Positions 19,138 through 27,742 of a stretch of DNA of 64,000 nt are shown in pieces. The notes under the pieces are model-generated. The model was not told where the DNA came from, did no database searches, and saw nothing but the letters and a program-made list of their open reading frames with translations. Source of the DNA: JANXQG01 sp963804375 (GTDB lineage: Bacteria > Planctomycetota > Planctomycetia > Pirellulales > Thermoguttaceae); contig CAWDQE010000015.1 of assembly GCA_963804375.1 (NCBI GenBank), positions 620,001 through 684,000 on the forward strand. Reading direction: 5' to 3'. Positions within the stretch are counted from its first letter, which is position 1. The number at the start of each line of letters is the position of its first letter. The position numbers were made by a program, and so were the translations under genes.

Positions 19138-19443
19138 TGCCCCGGACCGGCGGGGACCAGCCCAGCGGCCGAGCGGCCCATGAACCGATCGGGGGGGGGC
19201 AAATTCAGTCTCGGCAGGCTTGTGCGGCGGTAGCGGTGCGCGCCGGCACCAGGGATAATGAAGTCGTGGGGCATGCTTGCCACCCGAATGAGGCGTCTCC
19301 GGTGATTCGCTGTTGACGCGACAACGCCGCGGACCGAAAATACGGGTATAGGCCGTGCCCGAAGGATTGCGTGCGCAACCCACGTTGCCGGAGGGGCAGA
19401 TGGGGAGACCGTTCATCGGGACACTTCGGCGGCCACAGTATTG
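19138..19443. repeat. Uninterrupted copy of the ~300-bp repeat
   Basis: From CTGCCCCGGAC to CCACAGTATTG. The homologous unit at 13251-13507 plus 16344-16393 is split by IS66 copy 1. Here the equivalent site reads GTTGCCGGAGGGGCAG without insertion. A G9 homopolymer occurs near 19190. It sits between the TPR gene and the next hypothetical gene and covers most of the 430-bp gap. Confidence 0.85.
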
Positions 19444-19464
19444 TTATACGAGCCGGATAGCGCT

Positions 19465-19896
19465 ATGAACGACGAACACGGTGTCCCAAAGGCGCGGCCG
19501 CTCACCCTTGATGCGAGCGCCGAGAGTGCCAACCCGAATCTCCCGGCATTCTTGGCCCGCCCCCAGAGTGCCGGTCTATCATGGCTTTCCAGTCGTCGAA
19601 GGAGTTGAAGTCGAAGGGTTCCGATTGGGTATGATCACAGACTTCCTGGCAAGCCCGGAGGATGGAGACGCCTATGTCGCCGCCCCCGATGGAAGCCGAG
19701 CCGGGCTCGTATGGTGTGTGGGAGACGCCGCGGAGTTGGAGGAAGTGTGCCCGATGGGGACCCCAGCCGCTGGGGCGTGTGGGCGATCACGTTTCCCGAG
19801 GCGATGAAAACCAAGGACGCGATGCAACGCAACCTGGCGGCGGTGCTGCCAAAGCTCAAGGAGAAATGGCTCCGCTGGAAGGAGCAATACATATAA
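19465..19896 (+). pseudogene. Conserved hypothetical protein, two compensating frameshifts
   Basis: Starts MNDEHGVPKARPLTLDASAE in frame 1. It shifts at a five-C run near 19556-19560 into VPVYHGFPVVEGVEVEGF and DAYVAAPDGSRAGLVW, then returns near 19750-19758 to SRWGVWAITFPEAMKTKDAM and a helical C-terminus, ending at 19896. The total span is a multiple of three (143 residues plus stop). The composite matches my memory of a widespread hypothetical family with 'PVYHGFPxxE ... APDGSRAGLxW ... WGVxxxxFP'. Its function is unknown and no catalytic motif is evident. The homopolymer position of the first break makes an assembly indel plausible. Confidence 0.6.
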
Positions 19897-19977
19897 CAGG
19901 CCATCGCCCGCAAAGTCCGCTGCGCGGATCACGGCTGCGCCGTGACGGGCATGGACTCCATTGGCAGTGAGAACGAC

Positions 19978-20760
19978 ATGACTCGTAAAACACCACAGCA
20001 GAAGAAGGCATTGAGCTACGAGAAGGACCGACGCAATTGCTACGGCGAAAACAGCAAATCGTCGCGAAAGAACATCCCGAAACGGAAAACGCACAATCGC
20101 CGTGCTTATCGCCATAAGGTCACGCAGACACTGGCAGGAATTCAGGGTGACGTTCCGCCCGAGGAACTCGAACCGACCGAAGCGGCGGCAAAGTCGGTTC
20201 GCCGAGAAGTGTGGGAGAAACACCCGGACCAGCCGTTGGCGGATCATCTTGTCGGGCAAGCCGTGCGTCGCGTCAAGAGAGAGAACAAGAAGGTCCTTGC
20301 TCGTAAACCCAGCCGCTTTACGAGCATGAAACGCTGGAAGGAATTGCAAGAACGTCTGGTGGACGTGGTCGCGCCGACCGTGCCATTCAAGATTCATATT
20401 GAGGCATATTCGATGCAGGCAAGCTGCGTCGCGATATCCTCCCACTGTATCATTGCAGTTGGCGACACGATTATTTGGGACTACCCTTGTGTTTTCCACG
20501 AGGATTGTACGAATCCGGACACGGGAGCGATCGACGCCCATGCGATCGTGGCGGTCGTTCAACAGTGGCTGGACACGCCTTCCTCGCGACTACTTGCGAC
20601 GCAGTATCCTGAAGATGAATGGGGCCTCACAGAGATTCTGCTCGCTGTTGACCGTCGCATGGGGCGAAGGCGTCTCCAGTCACTGAAGAGGAGAACCCGC
20701 AGCGCCCATGTCAAATCCATATTGGCTGCCCGTCTTGGGTGTACTGCACATAGTGCCTAG
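19978..20760 (+). CDS. Conserved hypothetical protein, basic N-terminus
   Basis: 260 residues from the ATG at 19978, chosen because MTRKTPQQKKALSYEKDRRN matches the usual start of a family of small hypothetical proteins with a strongly basic N-terminal region (KSSRKNIPKRKTHNRRAYR). A charged helical middle contains a HPDQPLADHL segment. The C-terminal half is different: hydrophobic strands with several Cys and His residues (SMQASCVAISSHCII, YPCVFHEDCTNPDTG). The two halves look like separate domains. No signal peptide; nucleic-acid binding by the basic region is only a guess. It stands between a broken hypothetical gene and membrane-anchored proteins with no obvious operon partner. Confidence 0.65.
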   Translation: MTRKTPQQKKALSYEKDRRNCYGENSKSSRKNIPKRKTHNRRAYRHKVTQTLAGIQGDVPPEELEPTEAAAKSVRREVWEKHPDQPLADHLVGQAVRRVKRENKKVLARKPSRFTSMKRWKELQERLVDVVAPTVPFKIHIEAYSMQASCVAISSHCIIAVGDTIIWDYPCVFHEDCTNPDTGAIDAHAIVAVVQQWLDTPSSRLLATQYPEDEWGLTEILLAVDRRMGRRRLQSLKRRTRSAHVKSILAARLGCTAHSA

Positions 20761-20926
20761 AATCGAGGGATGCCCGAGTGCCAACAAGCGGCAGCCGCAG
20801 AGCGGGCCGCCGCTTGGCGGTTCAGGGCGTGGGAAAGCGGTAAACTGATTGAATGCCCTCGGCCGTGTCCGGCTGGCAGCGTGCGGCGACGGCTGCACCT
20901 CCCGTCGCCACGCTAATCTGAATCCC

Positions 20927-21637
20927 ATGAGCGAGACTGATCCCCAACCCGCCGTGCCGAAGCCCATCCGCCGGTATCGCTTCACAGCAGATCGCGTCGT
21001 GATCGGCCTGCTGGTCGTGGAATGCCTGCTTTGGCTCTCGGAACGCTTCGGCTGGCTGGCATGGCACAAGGGCTACGCAGTCCTCACTGCCGTGGCGGGC
21101 GTAGGCGTGGCGATGCTGGTTATGCTCGTGTGGTTTTCCGTCGCCTTGCTCTTCCATCGGCGATTTCAGTTCAGTATCCGCTCGCTGCTGGTGCTGGTGG
21201 TGGTCGTCGCCGTCCCATGTACTTGGATGGCCGTGGAGATGAAGATTGCTAGAAAGCAGAGAGAAGCGGTGGAGGCGATTCGAGCGGCAGACGGCGATAT
21301 TGTCTACGATTGGGAGTATTTCGATTCGCATCCGCGAACGGCGGAGGAATGGATGGAGTGGTTTACGCGAAAGCCTCCCGTCCCCGAAGGGTTTACGAAC
21401 TGGCTGGGAGATGACTGGTTCTACGACATTGCCGAGGTGCATTTCCCCGGTGGATGGCGATATACCGCCGACCGATGCAATGACGACACGCTCAGACATA
21501 TTCGCTGTCTAACCAAGCTCAAAAACCTTAAGTTGACCATGACCAAGGTTACTTACGATGGCGTCAAGAGCGTCCAAGAAGCTCTGCCACACTGTAAGAT
21601 CGAATGGGACCATCACGAGACAGGCGCCGCACAATAG
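20927..21637 (+). CDS. Membrane-anchored protein with FQF-x-IR-x-LLV motif and LRR-like C-terminus
   Basis: 236 residues from the ATG at 20927 (MSETDPQPAVPKPIRRYRF). Three hydrophobic segments follow (VVIGLLVVECLLWLSERF, a long segment around LTAVAGVGVAMLVMLVWF, and SLLVLVVVVAVPCTWMAVEM). The last begins with the planctomycete motif FQFSIRSLL, followed by IARKQREAVEAIRAADGDIV. The soluble end has two degenerate leucine-rich units (LRHIRCLTKLKNLKLTMTKV and VKSVQEALPHCKIEW). Similar proteins are frequent in Planctomycetes and often sit near LRR proteins, as here. Function unknown; the LRR-like tail suggests a binding role on the far side of the membrane. Confidence 0.7.
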   Translation: MSETDPQPAVPKPIRRYRFTADRVVIGLLVVECLLWLSERFGWLAWHKGYAVLTAVAGVGVAMLVMLVWFSVALLFHRRFQFSIRSLLVLVVVVAVPCTWMAVEMKIARKQREAVEAIRAADGDIVYDWEYFDSHPRTAEEWMEWFTRKPPVPEGFTNWLGDDWFYDIAEVHFPGGWRYTADRCNDDTLRHIRCLTKLKNLKLTMTKVTYDGVKSVQEALPHCKIEWDHHETGAAQ

Positions 21638-21801
21638 CCGCCAACACCGACTGGCCGCAGGGCCGCTGCGCGGCCGCCTTGCTGGTGGTTTCGGCCGCCA
21701 GACCCTGATAGAATGAAAGATAGTTCGGGCTCGGCTGGCGTCGGAGGGTACGGCGTCGGCCAGCCAATCCGTTGGCGGCGCGACATGGCGAGGAGAACCC
21801 C

Positions 21802-23088
21802 ATGAACCGAATCCTGCTCCCACTCCTGATGCTAGGCTTGTCGCTTGCTCCCATTCTGTGTGGCGCGGCAGAACCAAGCGCTGACGAGGCGAAGGCGATT
21901 GCCGCAATCGAGGAGCTGCACGGCACGGTTGACATCGATGAAAAAAGTCCTGGGAAACCGGTGATTGGCGTGGACCTGATGTGCTGCCCCGCCGTAACGG
22001 ACGCGTCGTTGGAGCATCTCAAGGGATTGACCAAACTCCGATGGTTGACCCTCAATTGCACCAGGATCACCGACGCTGGGCTGGAGCATATCAACGGTTT
22101 GACCACACTCCAGGCGCTGAGACTGTGGAAGACTGAGGTGACCGACGCCGGGCTGGGTCACCTCAAGGGCTTGCTGCGACTTCAAGAGCTGGATCTGTCG
22201 GAAACCGCAGTGACCGATGCCGGGCTGGTTCACCTCAAGGGCTTGCTGCAACTTCAAGAGCTGCGTCTGTCGAATGCCAAGGTGACCGGAGCCGGATTAG
22301 AGAACCTCAAAGGAATACCCGGCCTTCGATCGCTGACATTCGCTGGCAGCTTCACCGATACGGACTTGCAGCACCTCAAAGGGTTGAAGCTCCAGGCTTT
22401 GGCCCTGGGGCACGCCCAAGTGACCGATGCCGGAATGAAATCCTTGGCAGTATTGCCTACCCTTCGGTGCCTGAACTTAGAGAAGACCAAAGTAACCGAC
22501 GCGGGGTTGAAGCATCTCCAGAAGTTGCCCCAACTTCAATCCCTAAGACTTGGGGGAACGAAGGTAACCGATGCTGGCTTGGCAAGCCTCAATGAATTGA
22601 CCACGCTCACGCTCTTATTGGAGTTCACCGACATCACCGACAACGGGCTGGAGCATCTCCGAAGGTTCAACAAACTAGGATGGCTGAGCCTGTGGGGAAC
22701 TAAGGTCACCGATGCAGGCGTCAGTCACCTCAGAGATTTACCGCAACTCGAATCGCTCAATCTGTCGAATACTGCGGTGACCGGGATAGGACTGAAGGGA
22801 GGTTTCGCCCAACTACTGGAGCTGTCTCTGAGTGAATCCAAGATTACTGACGCTGAGCTGGTCTATCTCGAGGGATTGACGAACCTCAGGACGCTATGCC
22901 TTGACAATACCAAGCTGACGGATGCTGGGCTGGAACATCTCAAGGGCTTGACCAAGCTCCGATACTTGTGGCTCGACGGCACGAAGGTTACCCGCAATGG
23001 CGTGGAGAATCTCCAGCGAGCATTGCCAAACTGTAGGATAACGGGACGCCTCCTGATGATGCGACCCGTTGGCGGCGCTGGCCGATAA
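21802..23088 (+). CDS. Secreted leucine-rich repeat protein
   Basis: 428 residues starting MNRILLPLLMLGLSLAPILC, a signal peptide possibly with a lipobox-like Cys. Residues ~60-420 are about 14 repeats of ~24 residues with consensus LEHLKGLTKLRxLxLxxTxVTDAG, the ribonuclease-inhibitor/GALA-like type common in Planctomycetes. The repeats are regular and uninterrupted, so the gene looks functional. LRR solenoids bind proteins or glycans; no enzymatic domain is attached. The final repeat ends in VENLQRALPNCRITG, the usual cap. It lies 5 bp upstream of a DUF1559 gene on the same strand and was probably co-transcribed with it before IS21 insertion. Confidence 0.88.
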   Translation: MNRILLPLLMLGLSLAPILCGAAEPSADEAKAIAAIEELHGTVDIDEKSPGKPVIGVDLMCCPAVTDASLEHLKGLTKLRWLTLNCTRITDAGLEHINGLTTLQALRLWKTEVTDAGLGHLKGLLRLQELDLSETAVTDAGLVHLKGLLQLQELRLSNAKVTGAGLENLKGIPGLRSLTFAGSFTDTDLQHLKGLKLQALALGHAQVTDAGMKSLAVLPTLRCLNLEKTKVTDAGLKHLQKLPQLQSLRLGGTKVTDAGLASLNELTTLTLLLEFTDITDNGLEHLRRFNKLGWLSLWGTKVTDAGVSHLRDLPQLESLNLSNTAVTGIGLKGGFAQLLELSLSESKITDAELVYLEGLTNLRTLCLDNTKLTDAGLEHLKGLTKLRYLWLDGTKVTRNGVENLQRALPNCRITGRLLMMRPVGGAGR

Positions 23089-23092
23089 CCCT

Positions 23093-23283
23093 ATGACCAC
23101 CATCGAACCCGAACCCACCGCACCGCCGCCCCACCTGCCCTTCCAGTTCAGCCTGCGGGCCTTGCTCCTGCTGTTCGTGGTGCTGGCTTCGTCGCTGGCG
23201 GTGTTCGGCGGCTGGGGGCTCGTGGTGTTCGGGCTGGTGGTGGGGGTGGCGATCTGCGTTCGAGAAGTGAAATCACTGACATG
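23093..23283 (+). pseudogene. DUF1559 protein, N-terminal part split by IS21
   Basis: Encodes MTTIEPEPTAPPPHLPFQFS followed by the LLLLFVVLASSLAVFGGWG membrane segment, almost the same as residues 1-45 of the DUF1559 protein at 12102. Translation runs into the IS21 end at 23284. Joining base 23283 to base 25805 (removing the element and one copy of its target duplication) continues the frame without a break as LTWLMRVALVVLG. The ancestral protein would be about 351 residues. Expression of the fragment would give only a short membrane peptide ending in element-derived residues. Confidence 0.85.
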
Positions 23284-23352
23284 TGTTCGGCGACAATTAT
23301 TCTTTCCCTTGAACAACAATTAGAATTCCCTTCCTTTCCTTCCAAGAACCAG

Positions 23353-23421
23353 AGGCGTGCCGCCCCCCCTTTTGTGAAGCGCAGCGCAGCGGAGCGAAAC
23401 AAAAGGGGGGGCGGCACGCCT
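23353..23421. terminator. Perfect 23-bp stem inside IS21, downstream of istB
   Basis: Arms 23353-23375 and 23399-23421 are exact reverse complements, including a C7/G7 run and a TTTTG/CAAAA base. The 23-base loop is rich in GCGCAGC. It lies 28 bases beyond the istB stop, so it probably ends istB transcription or blocks read-in from outside the element. Confidence 0.55.
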
Positions 23422-23448
23422 CACGCCGCCGATGCCCCCTCCCGTCCC

Positions 23449-24219
23449 TTACGCCGCCTCGGGCGGCTTGGTCCGCTTGGCCTCCTCCAGCCGGTAACTG
23501 GCGATGTTCAGCTCCAGGATCACGCTGTGATGCACCAGGCGGTCGATCGCCGCCGCCGTCGTCATCGGGTCCTTGAAAATCACTTCCCACTTCGAGAACG
23601 GTAGATTGCTCGTGAGCATCACCGTGCCCCGCTCGTAGCGCTCCGCCAAGAGCGTGAAGAGCACCTCCATCTCCTCCCGGCTCTGTTGCACGTAGCCGAT
23701 GTCGTCGATCAGGACCACTTCGTACTTCGAGAACCGCTTCAGCGCCCGACTGAGCTTCAGGTCTCGCTTGGCCACCAGCAGTTCCTGCACCAATAGGGCG
23801 CAGGGCCAGGAGACCACCTTCCGTCCCTTACGCACCAGCTCCTGGGCAATCGCCGACAAGAGGTGAGTCTTCCCCGTGCCGGTCTTGCCGAACAACAACA
23901 AGTTCTCCCGGCGGTCCACGAACGAGCCTTCCAGAAGCGTCCGCACCTGGCGAGAGACTTTCGCCGGAAGCCGTGAAAGGTCGAAACTCGCCAGATCCTT
24001 GTCCAACGGCAAGCGGGATTCCCGCAGCATCCGCTCGGTACGCTTCGCCCAGCGGGCCTGGCACTCCCGCTCCACCAACTCCAGCAGATACTGCTCGTAG
24101 CTGGCCGACTCTTGCGTCGCCCGCCGGGCCAGTTCTTCAAAGCACTCCCGCAACGTCGGCAAATGCAGTTCCCGCAAGTAGGCCATCAGCCTCTCCGTCA
24201 CATCCCCCTTCGCACCCAT
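23449..24219 (-). CDS. istB: IS21 helper ATPase IstB
   Basis: 256 residues from the ATG at 24217-24219, preceded by an AAGGAGG ribosome-binding site. IstB is the AAA+ ATPase that assembles with the IstA transposase and target DNA. Visible motifs are Walker A GKTGTGKTHL, Walker B VVLIDDIGYV, a sensor-like TSNLPFSKW and a C-terminal RLVHHSVILELNIASYRL. The N-terminal helical part (LRELHLPTLRECFEELARRA) is typical. The start lies inside the istA coding end (83 bp overlap in another frame), the usual arrangement. It appears complete. Confidence 0.92.
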   Translation of the reverse strand: MGAKGDVTERLMAYLRELHLPTLRECFEELARRATQESASYEQYLLELVERECQARWAKRTERMLRESRLPLDKDLASFDLSRLPAKVSRQVRTLLEGSFVDRRENLLLFGKTGTGKTHLLSAIAQELVRKGRKVVSWPCALLVQELLVAKRDLKLSRALKRFSKYEVVLIDDIGYVQQSREEMEVLFTLLAERYERGTVMLTSNLPFSKWEVIFKDPMTTAAAIDRLVHHSVILELNIASYRLEEAKRTKPPEAA

Positions 24220-25699
24220 GCCACACCTCCTTGTGTGAAAACAAGTCATCGAAATCCAACAGGTTCACTTCCTCGACGGTCACTTCGGTAACCGCCGGAA
24301 CTTTTTCCGCTCGCTGGACCAGCGCCTCGACCGCCGCCTTCGTCAGGGGTTGATCCCCAGCCAGAAGCGTTCGCAACGCCTCGTCCACCGCCGTCTCGCT
24401 CTGGCGTGCCGCCAGGTAGAGAATCCCTAAATACTCCTTGTCGGCCCGCTGGCCCTCCGTCTCCCCCAAGGCATCATAGGCCATGCGAAAGCGGCTCGTA
24501 GGAAACAGTTCTTCCCGGTACACGTAGTTGGCAAATGCCCCCGGCTTTCGCACCAGCCAGTCGATGATGTGCCGGTAGTTGACGGCACGTTTCTGCCGTC
24601 CACGCAGGCGAGGGAAACGCTCCACTTCCCGCTGCGCATACCAGACCTCGACGTGCTCCACATAGAGCCGCACTTCCACCCGTTCGCCGATCAAGCGGCT
24701 GGGAACCGAGTAGGTGTTCCGGTCCACGTGTATCAAGCTGCCGCTATTGACCGGCGCCCACAGTCGCTTGCAACTCTCCCGCCGTCGCTCCGGCAGACGC
24801 CGCAGCTTGGGCAGTTCCTCATCTAGACGCTTGCGACAGGCGGCGTTGCGACCATGCACCACCTCTTGCAAGAATCGTTCGTAGTCTGCCCGGCTTTGGA
24901 AATCCCGGTTGCCCCGCAGCAAAAGGGCCTGCTCAACCGTCTCCTTAAAGCGGCGATGCGATTGCTCGGCATCGCCATTCTCGTTCGGCTCCTCGGGCTG
25001 GATCTTCTCCATCTCCAATCCATAGTATTCCAATAAACCCGTGTAGCGCTGCGTGAATTCTTTCTCGTCCGAGGCGTTGTTTACCGCCAGGCTCATGCGG
25101 TCGGTACGATGCCGCTGCGGCACTCCGCCCAATTCCCACAGGGCGTTCTGAATCCCTTCGCTGAGGCTCTCGAAACTCTCGGAAAAACAGATCGTGACCG
25201 ATTCCCAGTTCGAGTACGTCAGCACGAAGTGATAGACCAAGTGGTCGAATGGCTGGCTGTCGATCGTCACCGCTAGGCTCTTCATGTGCGTGAAGTCCGA
25301 AGCGCACAAGCGGCCTGGCTGATGGACTTGGCTGAAGAACACTTCCTTCGCCGGGCCTGCCGTGGCCCGCCAACGCTTGATGCCACGTTGAAATGTGCGC
25401 AACTGGGAATCGTCGAACTTCTTCTCCGGATACTTCGTCTTTAGCCAGGTAAACAGCGTCTTCGCTTCCAGGCCGGGGGCCTCCTGCAACAGCGCATGCA
25501 CTTCCGGCCAAACCTCGGCGAAGGGGTCCAGGCGTGTGCGCCAAGTACGCTCTGAACCGAATTCGCTGGGAAGTCGCCCAAGTTCCCTATACTTCCTGGC
25601 TGTCTTCTCGTCCATGCCTGCCTTATCCGCTGCCTGAGCCAACGTCTTCCCCGACGACAACAATCTAAATAACCGTTTCACCTGTCGATCCTTGACCAT
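24137..25699 (-). CDS. istA: IS21 transposase IstA
   Basis: 520 residues from the ATG at 25697-25699 (MVKDRQVKRLFRLLSSGKT), preceded by GTAGGAGG. The N-terminal helix-turn-helix (TLAQAADKAGMDEKTARKYR) is followed by the integrase-type DDE core: Asp in CASDFTHMKS, a second Asp in RHRTDRMSLAVNN and Glu in the ENGDAEQSHRRFK region. The C-terminal beta-barrel (DRNTYSVPSRLIGERVEV) and helical tail are as expected for the family. It catalyses strand transfer of the element with IstB. A longer reading to 25750 would place coding sequence before the ribosome-binding site and is not used. It is intact, so the element may be active. Confidence 0.92.
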   Translation of the reverse strand: MVKDRQVKRLFRLLSSGKTLAQAADKAGMDEKTARKYRELGRLPSEFGSERTWRTRLDPFAEVWPEVHALLQEAPGLEAKTLFTWLKTKYPEKKFDDSQLRTFQRGIKRWRATAGPAKEVFFSQVHQPGRLCASDFTHMKSLAVTIDSQPFDHLVYHFVLTYSNWESVTICFSESFESLSEGIQNALWELGGVPQRHRTDRMSLAVNNASDEKEFTQRYTGLLEYYGLEMEKIQPEEPNENGDAEQSHRRFKETVEQALLLRGNRDFQSRADYERFLQEVVHGRNAACRKRLDEELPKLRRLPERRRESCKRLWAPVNSGSLIHVDRNTYSVPSRLIGERVEVRLYVEHVEVWYAQREVERFPRLRGRQKRAVNYRHIIDWLVRKPGAFANYVYREELFPTSRFRMAYDALGETEGQRADKEYLGILYLAARQSETAVDEALRTLLAGDQPLTKAAVEALVQRAEKVPAVTEVTVEEVNLLDFDDLFSHKEVWHGCEGGCDGEADGLLAGTAFADVAGVL

Positions 25700-25804
25700 T
25701 ACAAGTCCCCCTCCTACGGAGACTTGCAACAGTTTACCTGATCGCTTCAACCGGGAATCTAATTGTCGTCAGACCGGAAAAATAATCGTCGCCGTACAGA
25801 CATG

Positions 25805-26669
25805 GCTGATGCGTGTTGCATTGGTCGTGCTGGGCCTCATTTGTCTGGCTTGGCTGCTGAGGCCCATTGCCCGCCAGTTGCCTCCTCGTTCCCGGTGTAC
25901 CTGGAATCTGGTTGAAATCGCGGCGGCGCTGCAAGACTACCATAAGGCGAATGGCTGCTTTCCGCCAGCATACATCGCCGATAAGACTGGCAAGCCGATG
26001 CATAGTTGGCGCGTGCTCATACTGCCCTACATGGGTGAAGAAGTTATCTACAGAACCTATGACTTTACCCAACCCTGGGACAGCCCAAAGAACAAGAACA
26101 TTTTGACCGCCATCCCGGTGTTTGCCTGCCCGTGCGACCACGAAGTCAACTCGCCTAGTGCTACCCAGACAAGCTATGTTGCCGTACTGGGGCCGAACAC
26201 AGGCTGGGCTGGCGTGAAGCCGACGAAACTTGCGGACTTCGGCGGAGAAGCCTCTCGCACGATCATGCTGGTCGAGGTGGCCAACTCAGGCATCGATTGG
26301 ACGGAACCTCGCGACTTATCGCTGGATACGCTTGGCGTGGCTGAGACCAAGTCGTCCGCCCTGGTGCCGTCGAACAACCATGGCCGACGCGAGGAGTTCC
26401 TTGTCACCTACGACTACGGTTCCGGCGTCAACGTGGCGATGGCCGACGGCAGCGTGGGTTGCCTGCGGCTTGGCAGCCGATCGCTCGAGGAGTTGCAGAA
26501 GTTGCTGCAAATCGGCGGCTTCAAAGAAGAAGAGATTGACGAACCGGAAATGCGTCTGAACTGGCCCAACATCGCCGCCCTGGCTGTGTGGCTTGCGTCG
26601 GTGGGCACGCTGCTGGTCGGGGCGGTGAGAGGCAGGAAAGCACGCCCGCCCGCTTCGTCGCCAGGTTGA
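25805..26669 (+). pseudogene. DUF1559 protein, C-terminal part split by IS21
   Basis: Continues the gene begun at 23093. After a membrane segment (VVLGLICLAWLLRPIA) come the DUF1559 hallmarks LQDYHKANGCFPPAYIADKT, HSWRVLILPYM, YVAVLGPNTGW, TIMLVEV and GVNVAMADGSVGCL, and a final hydrophobic helix (ALAVWLASVGTLLVGAV). It parallels the paralogue at 12102-13190 throughout. Cut from its start codon and anchor by the IS21 element, it has no ribosome-binding site of its own. The sequence otherwise shows no decay, which suggests a recent insertion. Confidence 0.85.
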
Positions 26670-27013
26670 ACCTACCCGCCAGCGGATATGATCGGCGATC
26701 TACGTGGCCGTGGCTTCGGGGAGTTTGAGCGATTGCTTGCCGTTCCTGCGGTCCCAGAACCGCTGGTTGAACGGCTTTGCGGACCAGTTCCATGCGGTGG
26801 GTTCTGCCGCCTCGTCGCTTCAAGCTGATGCGGAAATCTGCTGGTATTCGTGGCACTGGATACCCCCCTAGTGGCGAAAGCTCGAAATGCGAATCTGACC
26901 CTTCGATTGCCACAAGTATTGCCGTGGAAGTACAATACGGCAAGCGGCGAAAAACTCGGTGTCAAGTAGAACGCTGGCCGCACGGAGAAAGCTATCTGAC
27001 CTGGAGAAAAGCC
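26670..27013. other. Intergenic region, nothing recognised
   Basis: 344 bases between the DUF1559 remnant and the OmpH-like gene. Open frames exist on both strands but none has family-like sequence, a plausible start or regular structure. The last ~20 bases (GAGAAAAGCCATG context) resemble the leader of the TPR gene at 27857. Confidence 0.5.
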
Positions 27014-27669
27014 ATGACCAAATGCAAGTGCTGGGTGACGGTACTGATCGTCGTCTTCTTGCTGCCGAATGTTGCGACAACTGCTGAACTGGCGGCGGTG
27101 TCCCAGGGCGGGCCGTCAAATCGGTCGGCGCCCAGAAGGTCGGCGTGCTGGATATCAACCGCCTTTTCTACAAGCATGCGAAACTGAGAAACAAACTGCG
27201 AGACTTGCAAGCCGAAGCAGGTATTATCCAGGCGAAACTGCAAAGCGATCTCGACGCGGTCGGCAAGAAGGCCGAACGTCTTAAAGATCTGACCATGGGA
27301 ACGCCCGAATACAAAACTCTGGACGCAGAGATTGCGACGCGTCGGCCCGCGATTGAAGCGGAGATTGCCCTGAAGAGAAAGGAGTTTGTGGAGCGGGAAA
27401 CACGGGCTTACCACGAAGCCTATCAGGAAATCATGAAAGACGTGGAGAAACTCGCCAAGAGCCAACACCTATCGGTCGTATTGAACGTGAATCGCCAGGA
27501 AGTTAACGCTGGTAATCCTGAGGACGTTGCCCGCACGATCAAGAACGAGGTGGTCTGGTTCGACAATTCGATTGATTTGACACCGCTGCTGGAAAAGAAC
27601 TACTTGCAGTGCCCTGCCCCTGCTGCTGTGCCACCGCTTGCTGCAGATGAGCCGGGCAAGCATGAATGA
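27014..27669 (+). pseudogene. OmpH/Skp-family periplasmic protein, one frameshift
   Basis: The ATG at 27014 starts a signal peptide (MTKCKCWVTVLIVVFLLPNV) in frame 2. The mature protein, beginning KVGVLDINRLFYKHAKLRNK, is in frame 1, so one base is gained or lost in the G-rich stretch near 27105-27120. OmpH/Skp proteins are coiled-coil periplasmic chaperones. Here the expected 'K-x-G-V-x-D' strand, a long heptad-rich helix (residues ~45-125) and a C-terminal strand region (LSVVLNVNRQEVNAG, then DNSIDLTPLLEKN) are all present. The signal peptide is closely related to that of the TPR protein 27857, implying leader duplication. Neighbours are TPR genes rather than bamA or lpxD, so this is not the usual housekeeping skp locus. 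Confidence 0.7.
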
Positions 27670-27676
27670 GGTAATT

Positions 27677-27742
27677 GGCGACAAAGCCAAAGTGGAAGCG
27701 GATTTCGCCCAGGCCAAAAAGCTCGGCTACAAGGGGAAGTGA
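27677..27742 (+). pseudogene. C-terminal remnant of a TPR gene
   Basis: Encodes GDKAKVEADFAQAKKLGYKG and one more Lys, then stops. This is nearly the same as the last residues of the TPR protein ending at 34757 (GDKAKAEADFAQARKLGYKG). The bases after the stop (GCGGCCAGCA to CCACCGCTGGCCGA) also match the sequence following 34757. The body of the gene is missing, replaced by the OmpH-like gene. Confidence 0.75.

Larger units (their letters stand above)
23284..25798 (-). mobile_element. IS21-family insertion sequence
   Basis: 2515 bp with istA and istB on the minus strand. Terminal inverted repeats are TGTTCGGCGACAATTATT on the left and TGTACGGCGACGATTATT on the right (read inward), with a second matching block ACAATTAGA further in, as in IS21 multiple-end repeats. 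Flanked by the 6-bp direct repeat GACATG (23278-23283 and 25799-25804). Inserted into a DUF1559 gene; excision in silico restores its frame exactly. Both element genes look intact. Confidence 0.93.

Noticed and set aside
19051..19416. Minus-strand ORF shared by both copies of the ~300-bp repeat (HAPRLHYPWCR)
   Set aside because: Differences between copies change amino acids freely and no start or domain is shared; treated as non-coding repeat.
26777..27187. 136-codon frame spanning into the OmpH-like gene
   Set aside because: Only its middle (from 27014) is meaningful, as the signal peptide; the rest is upstream noise and out-of-frame tail.
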